A DNA stretch of 64,000 nucleotides. It comes from Terripilifer ovatus (lineage in GTDB: Bacteria; Pseudomonadota; Alphaproteobacteria; Rhizobiales; Beijerinckiaceae). The notes beneath the pieces were generated by a model. That model was not told the DNA's origin, ran no database searches, and saw only the letters and a program-made list of their open reading frames with translations. The stretch is from NCBI GenBank assembly GCA_029222685.1, contig JARHVB010000002.1:62001-126000 (forward strand), read 5' to 3'. Both the position numbers and the translations under genes were made by a program. Shown here one piece after another: positions 41,312-51,661 of the stretch. Within the stretch, counting starts at the first letter, position 1. Every line of letters starts with the position of its first letter.

Positions 41312-44300
41312 TTATTCGGCTGGTTCGGCCGTCGCATGTTGGTGTGAAACTTTGTGGCCGGCCTTCTCGTCACCTTCGCGGCCTTCACGCAGGCGCTCGA
41401 TGACGGCATAGAAGACCGGAACGAAGATCAAGGTCAGGAACGTGGCGGCGAGCATGCCGCCGAATACCGCGGTGCCGATCGATTGACGGCTGGCAGCGCC
41501 GGCGCCCTCGGCGATCATCAGCGGCACGACGCCGAGGATGAAGGCGAAGGCCGTCATCAGGATCGGGCGCAGACGCAGGCGTCCGGCTTCCGCCGCGGCA
41601 TCGACGATGGACAGACCTTCCTCGCGCCGCGTCCGGGCGAATTCGACGATCAGAATCGCGTTCTTCGCGGCCAGGCCGATCAGCATTACGAAGCCGATCT
41701 GCGAATAGACGTCGATCTGCAGGCCGCGGATCCAGATGGCGAGCAGCGCGCCGAAAAGACCGAACGGCACCGCCAGGAGAACCATGAAGGGCATGGTCCA
41801 GCTTTCATATTGCGCCGCCAGGATCAGGAAGCAGAAGACGATCGCCAGCGCGAAAATGATGGTCGCGATGGAGCCGGCCCTGAGTTCCTGCAAGGTGATA
41901 CCGGTCCATTCATAGCCGAAATCCTTCGGCAAAGCTGCCTGCGCAGCGCGTTCCATCGCCACCACGGCCTGGCTGGAGCTGAACCCCGGCGCCGGGGCGC
42001 CGTTGATCTTGGAGGACGTGTAGTTGTTGTAGTGCGGCACGCTTTCCGGACCGATGATCGGTTTCAGCGTGCCAAGCGTACTCAAAGGCACCATGCCGCC
42101 GCTGTTGTTGCGAACATAGAGTTTGGAGATGTCGGCGGCATCGGCGCGCGCATCCTTCTCGGCCTGCAAGGTGACGCGGAACGTGCGACCGAAGAAGTTG
42201 AAGTCGTTCACATAGAGCGAGCCCAGATAGATCTGCAACGTACCGAAAATATCCGGCAGGTTGAGGCCGAGCAGTTTCGCCTTGTTGCGGTCGAGGTCGT
42301 AGTTGAACTGCGGCGTCGACGTGGAAAAGGCCGAGAACAACTGGTGTCCATCGAGTTCCGGTTGTTTGCGCGCCTCGGCGATCACAGCCTGCGTCGCTTC
42401 GTTCAGGGCAATGGAACCACGACCCGCGAGATCCTCGACCTGGAACTCGAAACCGCCCAGGGTGCCGAGACCCTGGATCGACGGCGGATCGAAGCTCAGC
42501 GCGATACCCTCGGGAATCTGCAGAAGCTTGCCACGGACGCCGGCGACAATCCGCGACGCAGCCTGTTCCGGCGGCCGCTCGCTCCACGGTTTGAGAATCG
42601 CGAAGACGACGGCGGAGTTCGATTGCGCCGCATTGGTCAGGAAGTTGAGGCCGCTGACGAAGCCGACGATGTCGACACCTGGTTCCGCCGCGATGATGTC
42701 GCGGACCTTTTTGGTGGCTGCGTCCGTGCGTTCCAGCGAAGCGCCGTCAGGGAGCTGAACGATGGCGAAGAAATAGCCCTGATCCTCGACCGGCAGGAAG
42801 GTCGACGCGATGCGTGTCGAGATCAGATAGGTCAGGCCGATGATCACCGCGAACAGCACAAGCAGCAGGATGCGCCAGCGAATGAGGACGTGCACCATGT
42901 CGGAATAGACATGCGACAGTTTGGTGAAGCCCGCATTGAACCAGCGAAACAGAATGAAGTTCGGCGGTCCGCCATGGCGCAGGAATGCTGCGCTCAGTGC
43001 CGGACTGAGGGTGAGCGAGTTGAACGCCGAAACGCCGACCGAGATCGCCACTGTGAGGGCGAACTGGTTGTAAAGCGCGCCGGATACGCCGGGAATGAAG
43101 GCGACCGGGATGAACACCGCCATCAGCACGGCGGTGGTGGCAATGATCGGACCTGTCACTTCGGACATCGCCTTGCGGGCAGCTTCCAGGGGCGGCAGGC
43201 CGGCCTCGAGCTGGCGCTCGACGTTCTCGACGACGACGATGGCGTCATCGACCACGAGGCCGATGGCCAGCACCATGCCGAGCAGGCTGAGCATGTTGAG
43301 CGAAAAACCGAAGGCATGCATGATCGCCAGAGTGCCGATAAGCGAGACGGGAATGGCGATGGTTGGGATGAGCGTCGTGCGCCAGCTTTGCAGAAAGACG
43401 AAGACGACGAGCACGACGAGAAGCAGCGCCTCTCCGAGGGTTATCAGAACGTCGTGGATGGCGGCGGAAACGAAGCGCGTCGTGTCGTAATGGATGTTGT
43501 ACTCGATTCCCTTGGGGAAGCGGAGTTTCAACTCCTCCATTTCTTTTCGACGGCCTGTTTCAAGGCCAGCGAGTTCGACCCGGGCGCCTGAAAAACGGCG
43601 AGAACGACCGTCGGCTTGTCGCCGAACATGGTCGTGGAGGAATAGAGCAGGGAGCCGAGCTCGATGCGTGCGACATCGCGCAGGCGCACGACCGAACCAT
43701 TGGACGCATTGGCGCGCACGACGATGTCGCCGAATTGCGCCGGATCGCTCAGGCGGCCGAGCGCATTGACCTGCATTTCGAAGGCCGTGCCGGCCGGCGC
43801 CGGCGTCTGGCCGATCTTGCCGGCCGCGACCTGCAGGTTCTGCTCGGCGATCGCCGCCTGGACATCGGTGGCGGTGATGCCGAGATTGGCAAGCTTGTCG
43901 GGATCAAGCCAGATGCGCATCGAATAGCGCCGCTCGCCGAAAATTTGCGTGTCGCCAACGCCCGGCAGCCGCTTGATCGGGTCGACCAATTGGAAAAAGG
44001 CATAGTTGCTGAGCTGCACCGGATCGACGGAGCCATCCGGCGAGGTCAGGTCGACGATCAGAACGAAGTTCGGGTTCTGTTTCTTGATCGTCACGCCGGC
44101 CTGGTTGACGATTGCGGGCAGCACGGCGGAGGCCTGCGAGACACGGTTCTGCACGTCGACGGCGGCCGTGTTGATGTTGTAGCCGACCTTGAAGGTGATG
44201 GTGATCTGGGCAGAGCCGTCATTCGAGCTCGATGAAGACATGTATTCCATGCCTTCGACGCCGTTGATCTGCTGTTCGAGCGGCGTCGTCACCGTATCGG

Positions 44301-44472
44301 CCACCACCTGCGCGCTGGCGCCCGGATAGATTGCGCTCACCACCACCTGCGGCGGCGAAATATCGGGAAACTGCGCCACAGGGAGGGAGAAATAGGAAAT
44401 CGCGCCGGCCATCATCATGATGATGGCAATGGCCGACGCGAAAATCGGGCGTTGAATGAAATATCCGACCAT
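41312..44472 (-). pseudogene. RND (HAE1) multidrug efflux pump, frameshifted
   Basis: Two reading frames together encode one AcrB-like pump of about 1053 residues. The first (44472-43528, 314 codons) begins MVGYFIQRPIFASAIAIIMMMAG and ends abnormally after LALKQAVEKK. The second (43540-41312, 742 codons) continues exactly with MEELKLRFPKGIEYNIHYDTTRFV. Restoring one A in the AAAGAAATGG run at about 43540 joins them, so a single base is missing. The second part keeps the proton-relay aspartates (IGLVVDDAIVVVEN) and all later helices. The cause may be a recent mutation, a sequencing error in the A-run, or a recoding event. If real, the pump is split in its porter domain and is probably inactive. 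Confidence 0.8.
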
Positions 44473-44475
44473 TGA

Positions 44476-44808
44476 TCATTCCTGTCCGCAGAACTGCGAC
44501 CGCATGGCCGGTCCCGAAGTTAGTCGTTTTCGCCAGGCCGCACCCCAGGGTTTGGTCCGCTGGGTTGTCGCCTGCTGAGTCTTGGTTAACTGAGTCTTGG
44601 TCTGCTCGGTGTCGGGCCGCTGTCCGCCATCGGGCGGAACGCCGCCCTGTGAACGGTCATGCTGAAGTTTGTCCGCCGCCGCGCGCCAGATAGCACGAGA
44701 ATCGGTCGGATCAATATGGTCGGCTCGCATGACGGCCTGAATGACGGAATCGGCGAGAAGCTCGTCGATACGTTCATTGATCCGCAGATCGGTGCGAGAG
44801 CGTCGCAT
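44476..44808 (-). CDS. Small hypothetical protein ahead of the RND pump
   Basis: A 110-residue reading frame ending three bases before the pump start. The first 60 residues look like a helical protein (RINERIDELLADSVIQAVMRADHIDPTDSRAIWRAAADKL), and the rest is Gln/Thr-rich and low in complexity (TEQTKTQLTKTQQATTQRTK). I do not recognise a named family, though short proteins with LLADSVIQAVMRADHIDP-like text occur in related bacteria. No membrane helix or signal is seen. It may be a true first gene of the efflux operon or a leader. Confidence 0.5.
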   Translation of the reverse strand: MRRSRTDLRINERIDELLADSVIQAVMRADHIDPTDSRAIWRAAADKLQHDRSQGGVPPDGGQRPDTEQTKTQLTKTQQATTQRTKPWGAAWRKRLTSGPAMRSQFCGQE

Positions 44809-44880
44809 CTGACTGTCCTTGTGGGCTGTTTGTGAGCATTTTGTAATTGTTTGAGGTCTTGACGACCTGCCGGCCAGGGT

Positions 44881-44915
44881 GTTACCGGTAAGTAACTATG
44901 GTACAGATCGGTAAC
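44881..44915. promoter_or_regulatory. Probable TetR operator region of RND operon 1
   Basis: GTTACCG (44881-44887) and CGGTAAC (44909-44915) are inverted copies 21 bases apart. Inside the first copy, TTACCGGTAA (44882-44891) is itself a perfect palindrome. The region lies between the divergent TetR gene (+) and the efflux operon (-), where a repressor should bind. Confidence 0.5.
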
Positions 44916-44968
44916 ATTAGTCAAGGGACTGCCGGGCAAGTTTTTTTCCAAAGGAGCGAGTGACCATC

Positions 44969-45622
44969 ATGGAAACAACGATTGGAGCCATGCGAAAGCC
45001 CCGGGAGCGGATTATCGAGGCGGCTTGCGATTTGTTTCGAAAGCATGGCATTCGCGGCGTCGGTGTCGATGCCATCGCCGAGGCAGCAGATACGAATAAA
45101 ATGACACTTTATCGGCATTTCGGCTCGAAAGACGACCTCGTCGTCGCCTGGTTGCGCGAAGTTGAGCAGGCCGGTGAGAAGGCCTGGAACGATCTGCAGG
45201 CGGCACATCCGCACGATCCAATGGCGCGCATCTATGATTGGGTCGGCATGGCGGCGGAATGCGCTGTGGACGACGGACGCGGCTGCGACATGGCCAACAC
45301 CGCCATCGAACTGACGGAAATGGATCATCCGGCCAGGCGCGTCATTCTGGAATTCAAGACGCGTCATCGCGAGCGGCTGGTGCGGCTTTGCCACGATGCC
45401 GGCATCGTCGAGGCAGATCTGCTCGCCGATGCGCTTTATCTTCTGGTCGAGGGGGCTAGGGTAAGCCGCCAGAGCGTGGGTATTCTGGGACCCAGCGCTC
45501 ATTTTGTGATGGTCGCCGAGGCGGTAATCAAGGCGTTCGCCAACAGCAAGCCGGACGCGGCGGCAAAAGCCTCCACGAATTCGATCGAGCCGTTGCCCGA
45601 GAAGCAGGCGTTGGGCGTCTAA
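44969..45622 (+). CDS. TetR-family regulator divergent from RND operon 1
   Basis: About 217 residues. The HTH is EAACDLFRKHGIRGVGVDAIAEAADTNKMTLYRHFGSKDDLVVAWL. The C-terminal domain begins with EVEQAGEKAWNDLQ and includes CAVDDGRGCDMANTAIELTEMDHPARRVILEFK, with conserved cysteines. The start may be GTG 44960 (three bases from AAGGAG) or ATG 44969. Divergence from the pump operon and the inverted repeats between them point to a local efflux repressor. Confidence 0.85.
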   Translation: METTIGAMRKPRERIIEAACDLFRKHGIRGVGVDAIAEAADTNKMTLYRHFGSKDDLVVAWLREVEQAGEKAWNDLQAAHPHDPMARIYDWVGMAAECAVDDGRGCDMANTAIELTEMDHPARRVILEFKTRHRERLVRLCHDAGIVEADLLADALYLLVEGARVSRQSVGILGPSAHFVMVAEAVIKAFANSKPDAAAKASTNSIEPLPEKQALGV

Positions 45623-45688
45623 GCGCCATTATCCATCTTCACCGCCGCCACTTTGACGTATCCTGCCATGAGGAGCAGGAGGAATGTC

Positions 45689-45991
45689 ATGGGCCGTTTC
45701 GCCAGTTTTCGCGAATTCTATCCGTTCTATCTTTCCGAACACGCCAATCGCGCGTCGCGTCGTCTGCATTTCATCGGCAGTTGTGGCGTGCTCGTGCTGG
45801 TCGCGGTCGCGATCTTTCGCGGCAATGCATGGTGGCTTCTCGCAGCGCTGGTCTGCGGCTACGGCTTTGCCTGGATCGGTCATATCTTCTTCGAGAAGAA
45901 CCGTCCGGCGACATTCACACACCCGATCTATTCGCTGATGGGCGATTGGATGATGTTCTGGCAGGTTCTCACCGGCCGGGTGAAATTGTAG
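45689..45991 (+). CDS. DUF962 (Mpo1-like) membrane protein
   Basis: A 100-residue protein of the DUF962/YGL010w family: FREFYPFYLSEHANRASRRLHFIGS, GYGFAWIGHIFFEKNRPATFTHPIYSLMGDWMMF. The conserved histidines (SEH, RLHF, GHIFFEKNRPATFTHP) likely bind iron, since the yeast relative Mpo1 is an Fe-dependent dioxygenase acting on 2-hydroxy fatty acids. Two to three membrane helices. AGGAGG six bases before ATG 45689 fixes the start. Bacterial substrates are unknown. Confidence 0.87.
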   Translation: MGRFASFREFYPFYLSEHANRASRRLHFIGSCGVLVLVAVAIFRGNAWWLLAALVCGYGFAWIGHIFFEKNRPATFTHPIYSLMGDWMMFWQVLTGRVKL

Positions 45992-46090
45992 AGCAGGGAA
46001 GAATCAGCCTGACGTCGCCGTATGGGTTTATCGGCTTTATGGATACGCACTGACGACCGGCACTGCAGATCGGTCTCTAGGGGGGATCAA

Positions 46091-47095
46091 ATGCCTTTCA
46101 GGATGTTGAGGGTTATCGCGTCTCTGGCGCTCGCAATGGTTTGCTCGGGCGTCGCTCCGGCGCAGACGGCAGCCCCGGCCGGAGCGGGAAAGACGATCAA
46201 GGTCGCCTACCTCAAGAGCCTCAGTTTCAGTCCGCTGTTTGCCGCGATCGAGAAGAAGTATTTCGCCGATGAAGGCCTCGAGATCGAGTTGCAGATCGTC
46301 CAGAGCTCGTCGGAAGTCGTTGCGTTCCTGGCGCGCGGCCAGATCGATGTGGCATTCGGCAATGTCGCCGTGCCGTTCTTCAACGGTGTGCGCAACGGCT
46401 TCGACGTGCGCCTGCTGGCCGGCGTTTCCTATGCGGCGAGCGATGCGGCGCAGCCGTCTCCCAACCCGATCGTGATCGCCAAGGCGCGCGAGCAGGAGAT
46501 CCGTTCGCCGGCAGATCTGAGGGGACGCAAGGTTGCGGTCAACACGCGCGGCGGCATCATCGAATACCAGTTCGCCGCCGCCTTGAAGGTGGCCGGTCTT
46601 TCGATCAATGATGTCGAGATTGTCACGCTCGGCTTCCCCGACATGATTACGGCGCTGATGAACGGCGTTGTCCATGCCGCGATCGTTCCCGAGCCGCTTG
46701 CCACATCGGCGATTGAGAAGGGGCTTGTCGTCAGTCTTGTCGGCAATCCCGGTCCGGGCGCGATGCTGACTGTCGCGACCATCGGCAAAAATCTCATGGC
46801 GCCCGAAGGGGGGCCGACGACGGAGGCGTTTCTGCGGGCGCTCCGGCGCGCCAGCGCCGAACTCGCCTCCGGCCAGCGCACGATGTCACCGGCCAATCTG
46901 GCGATCTGGGCCAAATACACCGACATTCCGGCTGCTGTCATCGCCAAGACCAGGCCCTATGCGTTCGACAAGGATCTCGCCATCGACCTTCGCGATCTGG
47001 AGCGGCAGCAGGGGTATCTGGTCGAGACAAAGCAGGTTCCTGGCGCGCTGCCGCTTGATCAGCTTGTCGATGGTCATGCGAAGGTATTGCGGTGA
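46091..47095 (+). CDS. Second NMT1/SsuA-like ABC substrate-binding protein
   Basis: A 334-residue secreted binding protein. The signal peptide ends near VAPAQTAAP, followed by TIKVAYLKSLSFSPLFAAIEKKYFADEGLEIELQIV and RGQIDVAFGNVAVPFFNGVRNG, with the hinge block LRGRKVAVNTRGGIIEYQFAAALKVAGL. AGGGGGG stands six bases before ATG 46091. As with the protein at 24929, no cognate permease or ATPase is near. The ligand is not predictable from sequence. Confidence 0.85.
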   Translation: MPFRMLRVIASLALAMVCSGVAPAQTAAPAGAGKTIKVAYLKSLSFSPLFAAIEKKYFADEGLEIELQIVQSSSEVVAFLARGQIDVAFGNVAVPFFNGVRNGFDVRLLAGVSYAASDAAQPSPNPIVIAKAREQEIRSPADLRGRKVAVNTRGGIIEYQFAAALKVAGLSINDVEIVTLGFPDMITALMNGVVHAAIVPEPLATSAIEKGLVVSLVGNPGPGAMLTVATIGKNLMAPEGGPTTEAFLRALRRASAELASGQRTMSPANLAIWAKYTDIPAAVIAKTRPYAFDKDLAIDLRDLERQQGYLVETKQVPGALPLDQLVDGHAKVLR

Positions 47096-47116
47096 GGTGA
47101 GCGCGAACTCTCACCC

Positions 47117-47150
47117 TCATCCGACCCTTGCGTAGCAGAGGTCGGGATGA
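47117..47150. terminator. Hairpin between convergent binding-protein and antiporter genes
   Basis: TCATCCGACC (47117-47126) pairs with GGTCGGGATGA (47140-47150) with one bulged G and a 13-base loop. It lies between the stops of the plus-strand binding protein and the minus-strand antiporter, so it may terminate both. It also resembles the palindrome family seen at 34692. Confidence 0.45.
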
Positions 47151-47159
47151 TGGCTCTTC

Positions 47160-49037
47160 TCAAGTAATCGTAGCAGACGTAGGCTCCGCCGAAGTTGCGG
47201 CGGTATCTTCAACTTCCCCGGCACTCGACGTCCACAAGATCGCCACGCCGATGATGGCGGCGCATACGGAGGCGGTGAATACGGCGATCTTCGCCGCGGC
47301 GAAATCGGCCGCGACGGGAAAGGCCTGGCCTGCGATGAACAGCGACATGGTGAAGCCGATGCCGGCAAGCGCGCCGGCGCCGCAAAGCTGCCGCCAGGAA
47401 TATTCGGCGGGCTTGACCGCTATGCCGAGCCAGACGGCGAGGGCCGCCGCACCGACCATGCCGAGCGGTTTGCCGACCACGAGGCCGAGAACGATCGCCA
47501 GCATCAGTTGCGAGTGGCCGCCGAGCACATCCATTGAAACCAGCACGCCGGCATTGGCGAGCGCAAACAGCGGCAGCACCGCATAGCTCGAACGCGGCGC
47601 AACCTGGCGCAGCATGCGGTCGGCGGGGGATTCCAGGCGATCGTGAATGGCGTCGAGTGCCCGTAAGGCGGGCGTCGATGGACCAAGTCGCAGGGCTTCG
47701 CCGCCGCGCATGGCTTCCGCCGTGATGATGGTGTTCGCCTGGGTGACGAGCGCCCGCAGGTTCGGCGGCGGCCGCGTCGGGATGAAAAGCGCCAGCACCA
47801 CGCCGGCGAGCGTGGCATGCAATCCACCCTCATGCACGCAGGCCCAGAGCACGATCCCGAGCAGGATGTAAGGCGTCGTCTGATAGACCGCCCAGCGGTT
47901 CAACAGCGCCAGCGTCGCGACGACAGCGACGGCAGCGGCAAGATACCAGATGTGCAACGCGCCGGAATAGAAGATGGCGACCACGATGATCGATCCGATG
48001 TCGTCGACGATCGCCGCGGCGGTGAGGAATATCCGCAGTTCGATCGGCACGCGCGAACCCATCATGACGATGAGCGCGACGGCAAAGGCCGTGTCGGTCG
48101 CCATCGGCACGCCCCAGCCATGCATCCAGGGGCCCGAGGGGATGACGAGCAGATAGAGCAGGGCGGGCGCCGCCATGCCGCCGACCGCGCCGGCAATGGG
48201 CAGGGCTGCCGAACGCCAGCTGGCGAGATGACCGACGGTGAACTCGCGCTTGATCTCAAGGCCGACGACCAGAAAGAAGATCGTGAGCAACCCATCATTC
48301 ACCCAATGCAGCAACGACATGTTGAAGCCGGCGTCGCCGAGCGAAAGGCCGAGATATTTCTCCCAGAAAGCTGTGAAGCCGGGTCCCATCGCGGAATTGA
48401 TCGCCAGCACCGCGACGACCGAAGCGAGCAGCAGCAGCAGGCCCGTCGACGGCGCCCAGCTTGCGAAGTCGAGCGCGGCGGAGCGAACGCGATGCCCCAT
48501 CGAGCCGAGCATGGCGTCGGAGAACGAACTCTCGTCCCAGGGTCCATCGTAGCGGCGGCCGTTGATGAAGAAGGTCGGCGTGTACATGACACCGCTGGCG
48601 CGGGCGCTTTGAATGTCGCTCTCGACACGCAGCCTGGCGCGATGTGCAACTTCCTCGGTGTGGTCGGCGTCGAAATAAGCCAGGCCAAGATCGGTCGCGA
48701 CGGCGCGCAGGTCGTCTTCGGTCAGGCTGGGAGAGCGGGTCATCAGCTTGATGTGCGCATCCCAGAAATGTTCCGGGTCTTCGGTATATTCGACGAGTTC
48801 AGCGGCGCGTTCCGCTATTTCGCTGTTGGTGAGCGGTCGATGCCGGAAAACATATTTCAACCTGTCGCCGAATTGTTCACGTACTTCGGCAATTCGTTCA
48901 TTGGCGGCGCGGCAATGGGGGCAGGCATAGCTGCCGTATTCGACCAGAGTGATTTCAGCATTGCTGGGACCTAGAACATGGTCCACAGCGTCATCGACGG
49001 GACGATCAAGACGATTGCTCAACGGCACTTGCGACAT
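47160..49037 (-). CDS. nhaA: DsbA-like domain fused to NhaA sodium/proton antiporter
   Basis: A 625-residue fusion. Residues about 15-185 are a DsbA/thioredoxin fold with active site C39-P-H-C42 ([17 protein letters not shown]) and the cis-proline loop [16 protein letters not shown]. Residues about 195-610 are NhaA, with [32 protein letters not shown] and the transport aspartates in [19 protein letters not shown]. The N-terminus has no signal peptide, so the redox domain most likely stays on the cytoplasmic side, where NhaA senses pH. Redox control of antiport, or disulfide exchange with cytoplasmic thiols, is possible. Related fusions occur in other bacteria, but their role is not settled. 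Confidence 0.9.
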   Translation of the reverse strand: MSQVPLSNRLDRPVDDAVDHVLGPSNAEITLVEYGSYACPHCRAANERIAEVREQFGDRLKYVFRHRPLTNSEIAERAAELVEYTEDPEHFWDAHIKLMTRSPSLTEDDLRAVATDLGLAYFDADHTEEVAHRARLRVESDIQSARASGVMYTPTFFINGRRYDGPWDESSFSDAMLGSMGHRVRSAALDFASWAPSTGLLLLLASVVAVLAINSAMGPGFTAFWEKYLGLSLGDAGFNMSLLHWVNDGLLTIFFLVVGLEIKREFTVGHLASWRSAALPIAGAVGGMAAPALLYLLVIPSGPWMHGWGVPMATDTAFAVALIVMMGSRVPIELRIFLTAAAIVDDIGSIIVVAIFYSGALHIWYLAAAVAVVATLALLNRWAVYQTTPYILLGIVLWACVHEGGLHATLAGVVLALFIPTRPPPNLRALVTQANTIITAEAMRGGEALRLGPSTPALRALDAIHDRLESPADRMLRQVAPRSSYAVLPLFALANAGVLVSMDVLGGHSQLMLAIVLGLVVGKPLGMVGAAALAVWLGIAVKPAEYSWRQLCGAGALAGIGFTMSLFIAGQAFPVAADFAAAKIAVFTASVCAAIIGVAILWTSSAGEVEDTAATSAEPTSATIT

Positions 49038-49637
49038 TCAGACTTTGCCTTACCGGAAACGGATGCGGGGCGATCGGTGGGTCGACCTACCTACGAACGA
49101 TGGCCGTCAAAAACCAGTCGAAAAACACGGTCAGTTGGGGCGGGACTTAGCATGCGATATCCGCGGGCTTTAGGTCTTATGTCTTGCAATTTGCGCATGG
49201 GTTGTTGATTTGGCGATGCAGTTTTAGCTTGTTTTGATCTTCCGGCCCGAAAACAAGAGAGCTTTGCACGCGCGCCGGGCGCGATTTTATGGTCGCCGGA
49301 AGAGCCCGACCGGCGAACTATCGGATTTTTCGCGGAAGACTTGGCCCGCGCTTTCAAACACATGGCGTCTCTATTCTTAATTATAATTATTCCAATATAG
49401 AGGCCGGCCGCAACGCAGTTTAGAATTCTTAAAAACCGTTTGAAATCAATTATATCCAGAAGAATTCCAGCTAATATATTTTGACAACGACAGGTGGCGC
49501 TCGTAGAGCACCGGTGGCGTTTGGCAGATCGGCTGCACGCCGAGCATTGCCTGCCATGGGACGGCTGGCGCCGCTGATCGCGGCGATGTATCGGCGCGAC
49601 CCATCGGGCAATTCTAACTGCGACTTCTGAGTGACGT
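49038..49637. other. 600-bp AT-rich gap before the TonB operon
   Basis: No gene is supportable on either strand. The centre (49370-49490) is markedly AT-rich (runs such as TTAATTATAATTATTCC) compared with the flanks, and it probably carries promoters for the hydroxylase-TonB operon to the right and the antiporter gene to the left. Confidence 0.5.
49419..49433. promoter_or_regulatory. Possible iron-control (Irr-box-like) dyad
   Basis: TTTAGAATTCTTAAA is a near-perfect dyad similar to the TTTAGAA-N-TTCTAAA iron control element of rhizobial Irr. It is about 205 bases upstream of the hydroxylase-ExbB-ExbD-TonB operon, which in this group is normally iron-regulated. One arm has an extra T, so the match is imperfect. 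Confidence 0.3.
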
Positions 49638-50317
49638 ATGCTGATCTGTATACCCGATGTCTTGACCAAGGATGACGTGGCGGATTTCCGCCGCCTCATG
49701 GACAACGCCAAATGGGAAGACGGCCGTTCGACGGCCGGCTCGCAGTCGGCGCTTGTCAAGGACAATACTCAGCTTCCACCCGACAGCAAGATATCCCGCA
49801 AGCTCGGCGAACGCGTGCTGACGGCGCTTGCCGCCAACATGCTGTTCATTTCGGCGGCGATTCCGCTGCGAATTTTTCCGCCTCTGTTCAATCGCTATGG
49901 CGTCGGCAATCATTTCGGGCTGCATGTCGACAATGCGGTGCGGGGCGACAAGCTGACCGGGCAGCGCATCCGCACTGATTTGTCGGCGACGCTGTTTCTC
50001 TCCGAGCCGGACGAATATGACGGCGGCGAATTGATCGCTGAAGATCACTACGGCTCGCACGAAGTGAAACTGGCGGCCGGCAGCATGGTGCTCTATCCGG
50101 CGACCAGCCTGCATATGGTGACGCCGATCACGCGCGGCACGCGCGTCGCGTCGTTCTTCTGGATCCAGAGCATGGTCCACGATGCGCAGGCGCGCAGCAT
50201 GATCTTCGATCTGGATCAATCGATCCAGGCGCTTGCGACACGTCTCGGCGTCGACGATCCGGAAATCGTGCGATTGACCGGTCTTTATCACAATCTCATC
50301 AGGCATTGGGCGCAACT

Positions 50318-50321
<4 letters not shown>
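49638..50321 (+). CDS. PKHD-type Fe(II)/2-oxoglutarate hydroxylase (PiuC-like)
   Basis: A 227-residue dioxygenase of the PKHD/YbiX family. Iron ligands fit H-x-D in FGLHVDNAV and the later H in [22 protein letters not shown], where Arg of TRG would bind 2-oxoglutarate. The blocks [21 protein letters not shown] and [12 protein letters not shown] are family hallmarks. These enzymes are iron-starvation genes beside TonB-dependent siderophore receptors; the substrate is unknown. It overlaps exbB by ATGA (50318-50321), and no receptor gene lies in the window. Confidence 0.9.
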
Positions 50322-51202
<881 letters not shown>

Positions 51203-51205
51203 ATT

Positions 51206-51661
51206 ATGGCAGTATCGCTTGGAGACGGAGATAGCGACGACTTCGATGAAGTGCATGACATCAATGTCACGCCATTCATCGACGTCATCCTGGTTCTGCT
51301 GATCATATTCATGGTGGCGGCGCCGCTGTCGACGGTCGATCTGCCGATCGATCTTCCGACATCGACCGCCAATCCGCAGAAAAAGCCGGACAAGCCGACC
51401 TATGTGACCATCAAATCCGATCTCTCGGTGGCCATCGGCGAAAACATGGTCAAGCGGGTCGATCTCGTGAGCCAGCTTGACGCCCTGCCGGATACTTCGA
51501 AAGAACGTCGTATATTCCTGCGCGCCGACCGGGCGGTGCCCTATGGCGAGTTGATGAGCGTGCTCGAATTGCTGCGGGCAGGGGGCTATCTCAAGGTTGC
51601 GCTCGTAGCGCTTGAAGGCGTGCCCGATGCGGCAGCGGCTTCGGGGAGCGCCGCGCCATGA
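51206..51661 (+). CDS. exbD: TonB-system energy transducer ExbD
   Basis: A 151-residue single-span protein with INVTPFIDVILVLLIIFMVAAP, in which the aspartate of TPFID is the proton-carrying residue. A periplasmic domain follows (KPTYVTIKSDLSVAIGENMVKR, RRIFLRADRAVPYGELMSVLELLRAGGY). It starts four bases after exbB and overlaps tonB by ATGA (51658-51661). Confidence 0.93.
   Translation: MAVSLGDGDSDDFDEVHDINVTPFIDVILVLLIIFMVAAPLSTVDLPIDLPTSTANPQKKPDKPTYVTIKSDLSVAIGENMVKRVDLVSQLDALPDTSKERRIFLRADRAVPYGELMSVLELLRAGGYLKVALVALEGVPDAAAASGSAAP

Noticed and set aside
41354-43591. 745-codon plus-strand open frame opposite the RND pump
   Set aside because: It is an antisense shadow rich in Asp, Arg and His, with no domain; the minus strand encodes an obvious pump.
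47817-48974. 385-codon open frame opposite the DsbA-NhaA gene
   Set aside because: It is antisense to a strongly conserved antiporter and is low-complexity (Asp/Arg/Gln rich).
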